Shown in pieces: positions 1 to 7,748 of a DNA stretch of 51,882 nucleotides. The notes below the pieces were generated by a model. The model did no database searches. It was not told the DNA's origin and saw nothing but the letters and a program-made list of their open reading frames with translations. The stretch is from Spirochaetota bacterium. Its GTDB lineage: Bacteria; Spirochaetota; B62-G9; DRHN01. The position numbers and the translations under genes were made by a program. Where the stretch lies: contig JAFGTF010000076.1 of NCBI GenBank assembly GCA_016934265.1, positions 1-51,882 of the forward strand. Reading direction: 5' to 3'. Each line of letters begins with the position of its first letter. Position 1 is the stretch's first letter.

Positions 1-159
1 CATCTGTTCGCCTCCTATCAGTCTAATTTACAGGTATATGATAACCGCTTATCTTAGGAAGCGCAGTGCTTTCATATTATCAAATTAACGAAGCTGAAAT
101 AGCCTAACTTATTGATAATACAGGATCTCTATACGTTTCGGCAATTTAGAGATTTCAAT

Positions 160-325
160 TCGCATCTTGGACAGCATAGGCTGTTTTTAGGCCTATTTTG
201 AACTTATTTTTATTCTTATAAATAAGATTATTACTTGTCACTATTAATCTTAGAGCATTTTCGCTAATTTGGACAGCATGGTCACATTATAAAAAAAAGA
301 ACATTGTGTGATTTGGACAGTCATG
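160..325. repeat. Three short direct repeats (TTGGACAG core)
   Basis: The AT-rich stretch 1-358 holds no convincing gene. Its notable content is three copies, all in the same orientation, of a TTGGACAG core: CTTGGACAGCAT at 166-177, TTTGGACAGCATG at 268-280 and ATTTGGACAGTCATG at 311-325. They lie just upstream of the LapA-like gene. They could be regulator-binding iterons or leftover ends of an insertion sequence; no transposase is visible within the window. Confidence 0.4.
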
Positions 326-358
326 AATTAGTATAACACGTTGACAAAGGAGTGTGCA

Positions 359-601
359 ATGGCTAAGTTCATCATCGGCATCATCATCGGCGTCCTCGTG
401 ATTGTATTCATGGTCCAGAATGTGGAGACCGTCGATATTCAGTTCCTCACCTGGACGGCACACCTCTCAAGAGCCCTGATGATTCTCATCGTGTTCGTCG
501 TCGGGATCGGTATCGGCTGGGTGATCAGAAGCATCGGATACAGGAAGAAGAAAAAGAAGAAAGAGGCCGACGAGGATGAGAAAAAGGAGGAAAATGCGTA
601 A
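359..601 (+). CDS. LapA/DUF1049-like small inner-membrane protein
   Basis: An 80-residue protein with two hydrophobic segments (about residues 3-19 and 34-54), separated by the short VQNVETVDIQFL linker typical of LapA-domain (DUF1049) proteins, and ending in a very basic then acidic tail rich in Lys and Glu. In other bacteria LapA proteins help lipopolysaccharide assembly and its regulation; whether that holds here is inference. The start is taken at the ATG at 359, because AAAGGAG lies seven bases upstream. A TTG at 341 in the same frame has no ribosome site. It converges on the sensor gene that ends at 626, with only 24 bases between the two stops. Confidence 0.7.
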   Translation: MAKFIIGIIIGVLVIVFMVQNVETVDIQFLTWTAHLSRALMILIVFVVGIGIGWVIRSIGYRKKKKKKEADEDEKKEENA

Positions 602-625
602 GGGAATAACCGAGACAAGCCTTGT

Positions 626-1483
626 TTAATCTCCGGATCTGTTTTTACCGTGGGACCTTTTTTTGAATATTCCGGTGATCCTTTTCTGGGCTTCCCTGAT
701 CTGATCGGCCTTCTTGGTGATGCCCTCACGCAGGGTCTCCTTCTCGCTGACACAGACGATGTTGGAAAGTTCGTTCTTCGAGTTGAACACGGGGTAGAAG
801 GTAAACTGCCCCTGGACCGAGGTTTCGCCGAGATCGAGAACGAGACCTTTTCTCTCGACCGGCGTGCGGTTTCTTTCAAGCTTTTCGGTGACGCCCGAAA
901 AGTCGAAGTCCTTGACGACCTCCGAAAGCGTCCGTCCCTTTAGGACCTTTCCTTCGATCTTCAGCTTTTCGCAAAGCCGCTTCGAGACGGAGCCGATCGA
1001 TCCCTGTATGTCGGTGACGAAACAGTGAAGGAGGCCGTTCTCGAGGAAGAATCCTACGAGATTGGAAAGGGCGCTTATCTTCAGCGACTTCATTTCGTCG
1101 AGCCGGTTCAGCTCACCGAAAAGTCGGTGTATCTTTTCACCGAGTCTTCCGAGCTTCCTCGTGTAGTCTCCCGAGTAGTATCTTCCGTGAGCGGACAGTT
1201 CCGTGACCTTGTCTATCTCGCGGAAAACACGCACGCTCCCCGTCTGTATGATTAAAAACACGACGAAAAGAAGCACCACGCCAACGAAGCTTAAGTACAG
1301 CAGGTTTTCCGCGTAGAACTTCAGCGTCGCGTAAAATGACTGCTCGGCTTCGGAAAGCCCGAGGATATCCCTGAGCATTATAACATCCTGAAGTCGTATA
1401 TAGTTGATCAAGCCGAGGGCCAGTATCACGGCCGCCATTAGAGAAAAAACGGCATAAAGCACTCCCTTCTTGACGAGCAGCAT
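626..1483 (-). CDS. Membrane-bound HAMP/PAS-like sensor without output domain
   Basis: A 285-residue protein. Hydrophobic segments at about residues 6-27 and 62-80 flank a short periplasmic loop of about 35 residues. A HAMP-like amphipathic stretch and a coiled coil follow (about 85-135), then a PAS-like domain (about 140-255) with the pattern LxxxFxENGLLHCFVTDIQG, and a basic C-terminus. No histidine kinase, GGDEF or methyl-accepting domain follows, so the output is unknown. The gene begins directly after ktrA: AAGGAG inside the end of ktrA precedes its ATG, so translation is probably coupled. Its position as third gene of the potassium-uptake unit suggests a role in sensing or tuning K+ uptake, which is inference. 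The length and start are well supported. Confidence 0.6.
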   Translation of the reverse strand: MLLVKKGVLYAVFSLMAAVILALGLINYIRLQDVIMLRDILGLSEAEQSFYATLKFYAENLLYLSFVGVVLLFVVFLIIQTGSVRVFREIDKVTELSAHGRYYSGDYTRKLGRLGEKIHRLFGELNRLDEMKSLKISALSNLVGFFLENGLLHCFVTDIQGSIGSVSKRLCEKLKIEGKVLKGRTLSEVVKDFDFSGVTEKLERNRTPVERKGLVLDLGETSVQGQFTFYPVFNSKNELSNIVCVSEKETLREGITKKADQIREAQKRITGIFKKRSHGKNRSGD

Positions 1484-1484
1484 G

Positions 1485-2177
1485 CTAATACTCCTTTAAT
1501 CTGTTGATATCTTCATCCTTCCCTATCACGACGAGCACGTCCGCATCCTCTAGCATGGTGGCGGGCGAAGGCTGGATTATGAGCTCCTCCTTCTCGGGAT
1601 TTCCGATGTCGTCTATCTTCGTGCTCATCCGTTTTACGGAAATTACCGTAATGCCGAGCTTTTTGAGAAGGTCGAGCTTCCCCAGGGTCTTCTTCACAAA
1701 CCCCACCGGCACGACCACCTCGGCGAGCGTCTGGTTTTTCGAAATCGGTATGCGGTCGAGCACATCGGGGGAGATCAGCTTTGTCGCGAGCCGCCGACCC
1801 TCCTCTATCTCTATAAATAGGACCTCCGTCGCTCCCACCTGGCGCAGCACTTGCGCGTGTATATCCGATATCGCTCGCGCGATGATATAGGGGATCCCCC
1901 TGTTCTTTAAAATGGCGGTGGTGAGGATACTGGCCTGCATATCGTCTCCGATCGCAACAATCCCAACGTCAACGTTCTCGAGGGGGGCGTTCTTCAATGA
2001 GTCTTCGTCCGTGCTGTCGATAAGCACCGCCTGCGTCACGATCTCCTTAGCCTTCTCGATGAGGCCGGAGTTCACATCGACCGCTACCACCTTCCCCCCC
2101 TTTTCGGACAACACCCGGCAGACCTCGAATCCGAACGTGCCGAGCCCGAATACCGCGAATGTCTTGTCATCAGGCAT
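1485..2177 (-). CDS. ktrA: KtrA/TrkA-type regulatory subunit of K+ uptake
   Basis: A 230-residue cytoplasmic protein with an N-terminal RCK_N Rossmann fold (FGLGTFGFEV, GxGxFG near residue 11) and an acidic residue at the end of strand 2 (VAVDV) for nucleotide binding. A C-terminal RCK_C/TrkA_C domain spans about 140-230. This is the usual size of KtrA, half of the duplicated TrkA of enterobacteria. KtrA forms an octameric ring on the KtrB channel and gates it in response to ATP/ADP. The start is set at the ATG at 2177, eight bases after GGAGG; a GTG three codons upstream overlaps that ribosome site. It is followed without a gap by the sensor gene and lies 33 bases after ktrB. Confidence 0.88.
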   Translation of the reverse strand: MPDDKTFAVFGLGTFGFEVCRVLSEKGGKVVAVDVNSGLIEKAKEIVTQAVLIDSTDEDSLKNAPLENVDVGIVAIGDDMQASILTTAILKNRGIPYIIARAISDIHAQVLRQVGATEVLFIEIEEGRRLATKLISPDVLDRIPISKNQTLAEVVVPVGFVKKTLGKLDLLKKLGITVISVKRMSTKIDDIGNPEKEELIIQPSPATMLEDADVLVVIGKDEDINRLKEY

Positions 2178-2210
2178 CCCGGTCACCTCCCGTTTCGTTT
2201 TTTCCCCTCT

Positions 2211-3956
2211 CTATCCGAGTGATATGTTCCCCCTCGGGTAGCTTATACCGGCCGATTTCCCTCCGGGGGAGAGCGAGACCACCACGGTCAGCGGCCCGAC
2301 TCTCCCGATAAACATGAGTGCTATAATAACGATCTTTCCAGTGACGGAAAGAGACGACGTAATCCCTGCAGAAAGACCCACCGTTCCCGCGGCGGAAACG
2401 ACCTCGAAGAACAGGGGTACGATAGCGGCATTCTCGGATATGGAGAGTATCAACGTTCCGGTGAAAACGACTCCCGCATACACGAACACGATAAAGAGCG
2501 CCCGGTTGACGAGGTCTTTCGAGAGTGTCTGGTTGAAGATCGTGACGTCGTCTCTATTTCGCAGTATCGATCGGACGTACCCGCCTATGATGGCGACCGT
2601 GTTGACCTTGACGCCTCCCGCAGTGGAACCGGAAGCACCTCCTATGAACATAAAGAGCACCATGACGAGATAGGTATATCTGTTGAGGGCCTCGAACGGT
2701 ATCGTGTTGAACCCCGCGGTTCTGAGGGTTACCGACTGGAAAAAGGCGGCGAGGTACTGCGTTCCGAGTGGGTACTCGATAAGACTGTTCCTATGCTCGA
2801 ACGGATAAATGATTATCACGCCCAGAAGGATGAGAATAGAGGACACGAGGAGCACGACTCTCGTATTCAGGCTTACCCTGTACTGTTTTCTGTACCTGCC
2901 CGAGTATATGCCGCGTATGCGGTCGCCTGTGAGCCGGTAGAGCTCCATAAGCACGGTGAAGCTCAGCCCCCCGAGGATGATGAGCGCGGCGACCGTAAGG
3001 TTTAAAAGAAGGTTCGACTTGAACCCGGCGAGATTGTCGGTGAACAGGGAAAACCCTGCGTTGCAGAACGCCGAGACCGAATGAAACGCCGCATGCGAGA
3101 GCGCTGAAATCTCGCTTCCCGTCGCGGGTCTGAACGCGGCCCAGAGAAGGACGAATCCCGTGCCCTCGATGATGAACGTCGAAAGCACGATGCTCTTCAT
3201 CGATCCGACCAGTGCGGACATGTCCTGCTCGTTCAGCATGTAGCTTGCCATGAGCTTTCTTTCTACGGAAAGCGTTCTTCTGAATACGAACGTGCCGAAG
3301 TAGGAGAGTATCATGATACCGAGCCCCCCGATCTGTATCAGGATCAGTATCAGGATCTTTCCCACCGCGGAGAACCTTGTTGCGGTATCGACGACGATCA
3401 GACCGGTCACGCACACTGCGGAAGTCGACGTAAAGAGAGAATCTATGAATCCGAGTCTCGTTCTGTCGCTCGTGGAAAGGGGAAGCATGAGAAGGAGCGT
3501 CCCGACGATAATGACGGTCACGAAGCTGAAAAGGACGGATTGAGCCGGGTTGCGTGTTATCCTTTGCATCAGTGTATTGAACTTCCGCAATCTCACGAAC
3601 AGCTTTATCAGTATGAATATGTTTCGGAGCACGATTATGTTCCTGCTCAGGTTCTTAAGCCTCCTGCTTTCAAGAAGAAACCCGACGTACTTGCTGTACA
3701 CGAAAAGGGTCAAAAAGAGCAGAAGGAATAAAAGCTCGAACGCGTTCTGCCGTATGAAGATCCAGCGGTATTTCGCGCCGATGAGCCTCAAGGCTATCTC
3801 CATAACGAAGAGGAGAAAGACGATATAATCGAGGACGTTGGTGGCGACCTTTATCCAAGACGCCTGGTAGAGACCGTATTCCAGGAACAGGGAAACGATG
3901 CTCAAGAAGAGCATCGCCGAGACAAGACGGTTGAAGGTTCGTTCGGAATTACCCAT
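2211..3956 (-). CDS. ktrB: KtrB/TrkH-type potassium channel subunit with extra N-terminal membrane domain
   Basis: A 581-residue polytopic membrane protein. The C-terminal ~440 residues have the four TM-pore-TM repeats of the SKT superfamily, with recognisable pore motifs AVCVTGL, AFCNAGF, LRTAGFN and GTVGLS. Before them, residues 1-135 add about four hydrophobic helices, ending in a helix rich in Arg and Lys (about residues 98-125), reminiscent of a voltage-sensor-like unit. Standard KtrB is about 440-480 residues. The start is set at the ATG at 3956. A longer in-frame opening to 4064 reads as low-quality, Cys- and Arg-rich sequence and is probably not translated; the ribosome site for 3956 is weak. 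It is cotranscribed with ktrA and the sensor downstream. Confidence 0.85.
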   Translation of the reverse strand: MGNSERTFNRLVSAMLFLSIVSLFLEYGLYQASWIKVATNVLDYIVFLLFVMEIALRLIGAKYRWIFIRQNAFELLFLLLFLTLFVYSKYVGFLLESRRLKNLSRNIIVLRNIFILIKLFVRLRKFNTLMQRITRNPAQSVLFSFVTVIIVGTLLLMLPLSTSDRTRLGFIDSLFTSTSAVCVTGLIVVDTATRFSAVGKILILILIQIGGLGIMILSYFGTFVFRRTLSVERKLMASYMLNEQDMSALVGSMKSIVLSTFIIEGTGFVLLWAAFRPATGSEISALSHAAFHSVSAFCNAGFSLFTDNLAGFKSNLLLNLTVAALIILGGLSFTVLMELYRLTGDRIRGIYSGRYRKQYRVSLNTRVVLLVSSILILLGVIIIYPFEHRNSLIEYPLGTQYLAAFFQSVTLRTAGFNTIPFEALNRYTYLVMVLFMFIGGASGSTAGGVKVNTVAIIGGYVRSILRNRDDVTIFNQTLSKDLVNRALFIVFVYAGVVFTGTLILSISENAAIVPLFFEVVSAAGTVGLSAGITSSLSVTGKIVIIALMFIGRVGPLTVVVSLSPGGKSAGISYPRGNISLG

Positions 3957-4094
3957 TGGACAAGAGGAAACCGTACGGAATCGCCGATCTACAGAACACG
4001 TACCGCTCCACGCAGGGGATAGAACGCCGCAGTAGCATTGTGCCTTATTACGTCGTTTTTGCAAGCACTTTATGCTTTTTAGGGAAAAATATTT

Positions 4095-5582
4095 CTATTC
4101 ATCGGTACCGGGCGACCAGCGGAGCACCGGCTTCCTCGCGGCAGTCACTTCGTCGACCCTACCGATTTTCGTCTTTCGGGGAGAATCTTTGATATTCTGC
4201 GGATTTTTTTCCGTTTCCTCCGCGATATCGATCATGGCCTCGACGAAGCGGTCGATCTCCTCTCTGCTTTCCGTCTCGGTCGGTTCTATCATGAGCGCGC
4301 CTTCGACAACGAGCGGAAAGTATATGGTGGGCGGGTGAAAGCCCCGGTCTATTATGCTCTTTGCGATATCGAGCGTCGTCACCCCCCGTTTTTTCTGCAG
4401 CCGGTCGGTGAATACGCACTCATGCATGCAGTGATCGTCATAGGGAAGATGGTAATGCCCCTCGAGTCTCTTACGTATATAGTTCGCGTTCGTCACCGCG
4501 GTCTGCGTTGCCTGCCTGAGCCCTCTCGCGCCCATCGCCCGAATGTAGGAATAGGCCTTGACGCATACGAGGAAGTTCCCGTAGAAGCTCTTCAGCTTTC
4601 CGATGGAGAGCGGAAGGTCGTCATTGAACGCGAAGATTCCGTTCTTTTCTTTTACGACCTCGGGAACAGGCAAAAACGGCGCGAACGTCTCTTTTACCGC
4701 AACCGGCCCCGCTCCCGGCCCGCCTCCTCCGTGCGGCGTTGAGAATGTCTTGTGGAGGTTCATGTGCACGATGTCCACACCGAGGTCCCCGACCTTCACC
4801 ATTCCCATGAGCGCGTTGAGATTCGCACCGTCACAGTATACGAAGCCGCCTTGCTTGTGAACGACATCCGCTATCTCGGCGATGTTTTTCTCAAAAAGCC
4901 CGAGCGTATTCGGGTTTGTAACCATTATCGCCGCGACGTCGTCGTCCATAAGGTTTCGTACGGCGTCCGTTTCGATGATCCCCTTTGTACCGGACTTGAG
5001 CGGTACCGCCTCGAAACCGCACATTGCGACGCTCGCCGGGTTCGTCCCGTGGGAAGTATCCGGAATGAGCACCCTGCGTCTCCCCGACCCGTTTCGTTCG
5101 AGATGCGCCCGTATGAGCATCATGCCGCACAGCTCCCCCTGCGCGCCCGCCGCAGGCTGGAGGGTACAGCGGTCCATCCCCGTAATCTCGGAGAGGTAGC
5201 GTTCCAGATCGTATAAAAGCCGCAGCGCACCCTGCGAGATCGATTCCGGCTGGTACGGGTGCGCCCCTGAAAGACCAGGAATGCAGGCCGCCTCCTCGTT
5301 GACCTTCGGATTGTACTTCATCGTGCAGGAACCCAGTGGGTAGAAACCCGTGTCCAGCCCGTAGTTCCATGTCGAAAGCCTCGTGAAATGCCGGACGAGC
5401 TCCGGCTCGCTTACCTCCGGGAAGCCTTCGATCTCTTCCCTTATCCAGTGTTTGGGAATCGACTGTTCTATGGGTCCGAACCGCCCTTCGTCCGGGAGGG
5501 AGAACGCGCATCTTTTTTCCGACCCCTGATCGAAAATGAGGGGCTCCTGTATCGAAAGAGTTGTTATTCCGTGCGATTTCAT
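4095..5582 (-). CDS. gcvPB: Glycine dehydrogenase (decarboxylating) subunit 2
   Basis: A 495-residue C-terminal-half subunit of the two-subunit P protein of the glycine cleavage system. With GcvPA it decarboxylates glycine through PLP and passes the aminomethyl group to lipoyl-GcvH. The PLP lysine lies in MNLHKTFSTPHGGGGPGAG (Lys at about residue 278), and SHGTNPAS and FVYCDGANLNA are conserved cofactor-site blocks. It is the last gene of the gcvH-gcvPA-gcvPB run. The start chosen is the ATG at 5582, seven bases after a GGGAAG; an ATG at 5600 is possible and would sit four bases after the gcvPA stop. Length is normal for the split type. Confidence 0.95.
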   Translation of the reverse strand: MKSHGITTLSIQEPLIFDQGSEKRCAFSLPDEGRFGPIEQSIPKHWIREEIEGFPEVSEPELVRHFTRLSTWNYGLDTGFYPLGSCTMKYNPKVNEEAACIPGLSGAHPYQPESISQGALRLLYDLERYLSEITGMDRCTLQPAAGAQGELCGMMLIRAHLERNGSGRRRVLIPDTSHGTNPASVAMCGFEAVPLKSGTKGIIETDAVRNLMDDDVAAIMVTNPNTLGLFEKNIAEIADVVHKQGGFVYCDGANLNALMGMVKVGDLGVDIVHMNLHKTFSTPHGGGGPGAGPVAVKETFAPFLPVPEVVKEKNGIFAFNDDLPLSIGKLKSFYGNFLVCVKAYSYIRAMGARGLRQATQTAVTNANYIRKRLEGHYHLPYDDHCMHECVFTDRLQKKRGVTTLDIAKSIIDRGFHPPTIYFPLVVEGALMIEPTETESREEIDRFVEAMIDIAEETEKNPQNIKDSPRKTKIGRVDEVTAARKPVLRWSPGTDE

Positions 5583-5604
5583 GGTTTCTTCCCGTTGCAT
5601 CGGT

Positions 5605-6951
5605 CTAGTAGAGCTCTTTGAATGCATCCGCCAGTGCGTCGATGTCGTTTTTCGACACGAGCTCGGTAACGGTCACGAGCAGACAGTCTCCCAATCCGGG
5701 GTAGAACTTCCCCAGAGGGATTCCGGCAATCATCCTCTTATCAAGAAGCCGCGTCACGACCTCCGTCGGGTCGTGCCCGAGCCTCAGCACGAACTCGTTG
5801 AAGGTCGGCCCGCTGAAACCCAATTTCACCCAGTCCGCTTCTAAAAGCTTTTTCTTCGCGTATTCCGCCCCTTCATGGTTCGCAAGGGCAAGCGTTCTGA
5901 TCCCGCTCTTTCCCAAACCCTCGAGGTAGACCGTCGCGGTGAGCGCGCAGAGGCCCTGGTTCGTGCACACATTCGACTTCGCCTTCTCCCGCCTGATATG
6001 CTGCTCGCGTGCCGAGAGCGTGAGCACGTAGGCGTCTTTTCCTCCCTCATCCTTCGTCCTGCCGACTATTCTGCCCGGCATGTTTCGAACAAGATTCTCT
6101 TTTGCAGTCAGTATACCGAGGTGCGGGCCCCCGAACCCCGGAGGAATTCCGAAGCTCTGGCCTTCGCCGCAGCAGATATCCGCGTCGAAATCGCCCGGCG
6201 GTCTCAGGATCCCGAACGCCAGCGGCTCGGTAAACGAGCAGACGAAAAGGGACTTCTTTTCGTGAACGAGCGCAGAAAGCCGTTCGATGTCCTCGACCAC
6301 CCCGAAGAAGTTCGGGGATTGCACTAAAACCGCCGCAGTCGTGCCGTTGACGAGCTCTTCGAGGCGGCCGACATCGGTCGCGCCGCTCTCATCGAACGGG
6401 GCCTCGACTATGGAAGCCGCCCCATGACGGCAGTAGGTCCGTATGACCCGGCGGTACTCCGGGGAAACGGCCTCGGAAAGGACCACCGTTCCCCCCTTCT
6501 TTACCCTGAGCGCCATGAGAACCGCCTCCGCACTGCTCGAAGCGCCGCAGTACAAAGACGCGTTCGATACATCCATACCGAGCAGCTCGCACATCAATGT
6601 CTGGTATTCGAACATCGCCTGGAGCGTTCCCTGGCTCACCTCAGGCTGGTAGGGCGTGTATGCGGTGTAGAATTCCGAACGCGAGACGATGCGTGCTACC
6701 GCGGATGGGATAAAGTGGTTGTACGCCCCGCCGCCGAGAAAGCATTTGTAGCTTCCGGCATGCGCGTTTTCCGCTCCCATTTCGCGCATATGCGATAAAA
6801 GATCCGGCTCCGAGAGTGCGGGCGGCAGTACAAGGTCTTCTTTGAGTACGAACTCCTCTGGCACCGAGCGGAAGAGATCGTCCGGATCGCGCACGCCGAT
6901 AATCGACAGCATCGATTCGATATCGCCGGCCGTGTTCGGGATGTATCTCAT
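5605..6951 (-). CDS. gcvPA: Glycine dehydrogenase (decarboxylating) subunit 1
   Basis: A 448-residue N-terminal-half subunit of the split glycine decarboxylase. It has the PLP-fold without the catalytic lysine, as expected for subunit 1. Recognisable blocks are PNTAGDIESML at the start, CFLGGGAYNHFIPSAV, YTPYQPEVSQGTLQ and QSPNFFGVVED. Its ATG overlaps the gcvH stop (ATGA), so the two are translationally coupled, and gcvPB follows closely. The split PA/PB form is usual in anaerobes, Firmicutes, Thermotogae, spirochaetes and archaea, whereas most Proteobacteria have the fused form. Confidence 0.95.
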   Translation of the reverse strand: MRYIPNTAGDIESMLSIIGVRDPDDLFRSVPEEFVLKEDLVLPPALSEPDLLSHMREMGAENAHAGSYKCFLGGGAYNHFIPSAVARIVSRSEFYTAYTPYQPEVSQGTLQAMFEYQTLMCELLGMDVSNASLYCGASSSAEAVLMALRVKKGGTVVLSEAVSPEYRRVIRTYCRHGAASIVEAPFDESGATDVGRLEELVNGTTAAVLVQSPNFFGVVEDIERLSALVHEKKSLFVCSFTEPLAFGILRPPGDFDADICCGEGQSFGIPPGFGGPHLGILTAKENLVRNMPGRIVGRTKDEGGKDAYVLTLSAREQHIRREKAKSNVCTNQGLCALTATVYLEGLGKSGIRTLALANHEGAEYAKKKLLEADWVKLGFSGPTFNEFVLRLGHDPTEVVTRLLDKRMIAGIPLGKFYPGLGDCLLVTVTELVSKNDIDALADAFKELY

Positions 6952-7340
6952 CGGTATTCTTCCGTTTCCACGAACTCCGCGTACTGCGCGGCGTCCATGA
7001 GCTCTTTCGCCTCACCGGCATCGGACAGCCTGACTTTGACTATCCAGCCCTTGTGATACGGCGACCGGTTTAAAAGCTCGGGGTGACCCTCAAGCTCGCT
7101 GTTTATCTCGATTATCTCCCCGCCGACCGGCGCATATATATCGCTTGCCGCCTTCACCGATTCCACCGCGCTGAAGACCTCATGCGCCTTGAACTCAGAA
7201 CCCACCTCAGGCAGCTCGACGAACACCACATCGCCGAGGTGGTTCTGCGCGTAGTCGGTGATCCCGAAGGTCGCGATATCGCCCTCGATTTCGGCCCACT
7301 CGTGTTCTTTCGTATACTTCATCTCTTTCGGAATATCCAT
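6948..7340 (-). CDS. gcvH: Glycine cleavage system H protein
   Basis: A 130-residue lipoyl carrier. The lipoylated lysine is Lys63 in the canonical block SAVESVKAASDIYAP; YTKEHEWAE near the N-terminus is also diagnostic. It shuttles the aminomethyl intermediate from GcvP to the T protein, which here is the C-terminal part of the glyA-gcvT fusion encoded upstream. The ATG follows GGAGAAACG. It heads the gcvH-gcvPA-gcvPB run, after a 408-base gap downstream of serA that could hold its own promoter. Confidence 0.97.
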   Translation of the reverse strand: MDIPKEMKYTKEHEWAEIEGDIATFGITDYAQNHLGDVVFVELPEVGSEFKAHEVFSAVESVKAASDIYAPVGGEIIEINSELEGHPELLNRSPYHKGWIVKVRLSDAGEAKELMDAAQYAEFVETEEYR

Positions 7341-7553
7341 TCGTTTCTCCGGTTATAAGTTTACCGCCTGCTGACGTTTATTCACTGTCACACCGAACCG
7401 CATACAGTCTTTATTATTCTGTACGCAGATTGCTTCGTGACACACCGAAAAGGAGTCGAAGAACCCACTAGAGGTGTTCGCCCTCGCCCGTCATTATGAA
7501 TAAAGCACCCCGTCCGCCCTAATACCCAATAGATTTCGAAATGGCACCCGGAT

Positions 7554-7685
7554 TGTCATTACGAGAAGTCGAACATCGAAAATATCAGATGTCTGTTGAC
7601 GACGAAGCAATCCGTATACTTTGACGGTATATATGCAGATTACTTCGCTAAAAAACCCTTTGGGGTTTTCACGCTCGCAATGACA
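7554..7685. repeat. REP-like palindromic mobile element
   Basis: The gap 7341-7748 between serA and gcvH holds no gene. It contains an imperfect long inverted repeat. TGTCATTACGAG (7554-7565) at one end matches CGCTCGCAATGACA (7672-7685) inverted at the other. Inside, GACGAAGCAATCCG (7601-7614) pairs with the inverted partner ATGCAGATTACTTCG (7633-7647). A solitary half copy, GCAGATTGCTTCGTGAC, lies at 7425-7441. The right arm is interrupted by its own small hairpin (about 7652-7669). Similar CATTGCGAG/GAAGCAAT palindromes are scattered between genes in many bacterial genomes. Confidence 0.6.
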
Positions 7686-7686
7686 C

Positions 7687-7709
7687 GCAGAAAACCGAAG
7701 GTTTTCTGC
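7687..7709. repeat. Perfect inverted repeat, 10-bp arms
   Basis: GCAGAAAACC, loop GAA, GGTTTTCTGC. It directly abuts the REP-like element and precedes a second hairpin, forming a row of three stem-loops in the untranslated region 3' of serA. It lacks a T-run of its own. Confidence 0.6.
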
Positions 7710-7714
7710 AAAAC

Positions 7715-7747
7715 ATCATTTCAGGGTTCGCCAAACCCTGAAATGAT
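7715..7747 (-). terminator. Stem-loop just after serA stop, possible terminator
   Basis: Perfect 14-bp arms ATCATTTCAGGGTT (7715-7728) and AACCCTGAAATGAT (7734-7747) around a 5-base loop, starting two bases beyond the serA stop codon on the minus strand. It could end or attenuate the serC-serA transcript before gcvH or stabilise its 3' end. A T-run is missing on the minus strand, so it is a weak intrinsic terminator or a member of the neighbouring palindrome family. Confidence 0.4.
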
Positions 7748-7748
7748 T

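Noticed and set aside
3957-4064. 36-residue N-terminal extension of KtrB
   Set aside because: The sequence is Cys/Arg-rich and unlike a membrane protein start, and an ATG at 3956 begins a typical amphipathic start.
5875-6327. Long plus-strand open frame inside gcvPA
   Set aside because: It lies fully antisense to a clear enzyme gene, has Arg/Glu-rich composition typical of antisense reading of GC-rich genes, and no ribosome site.
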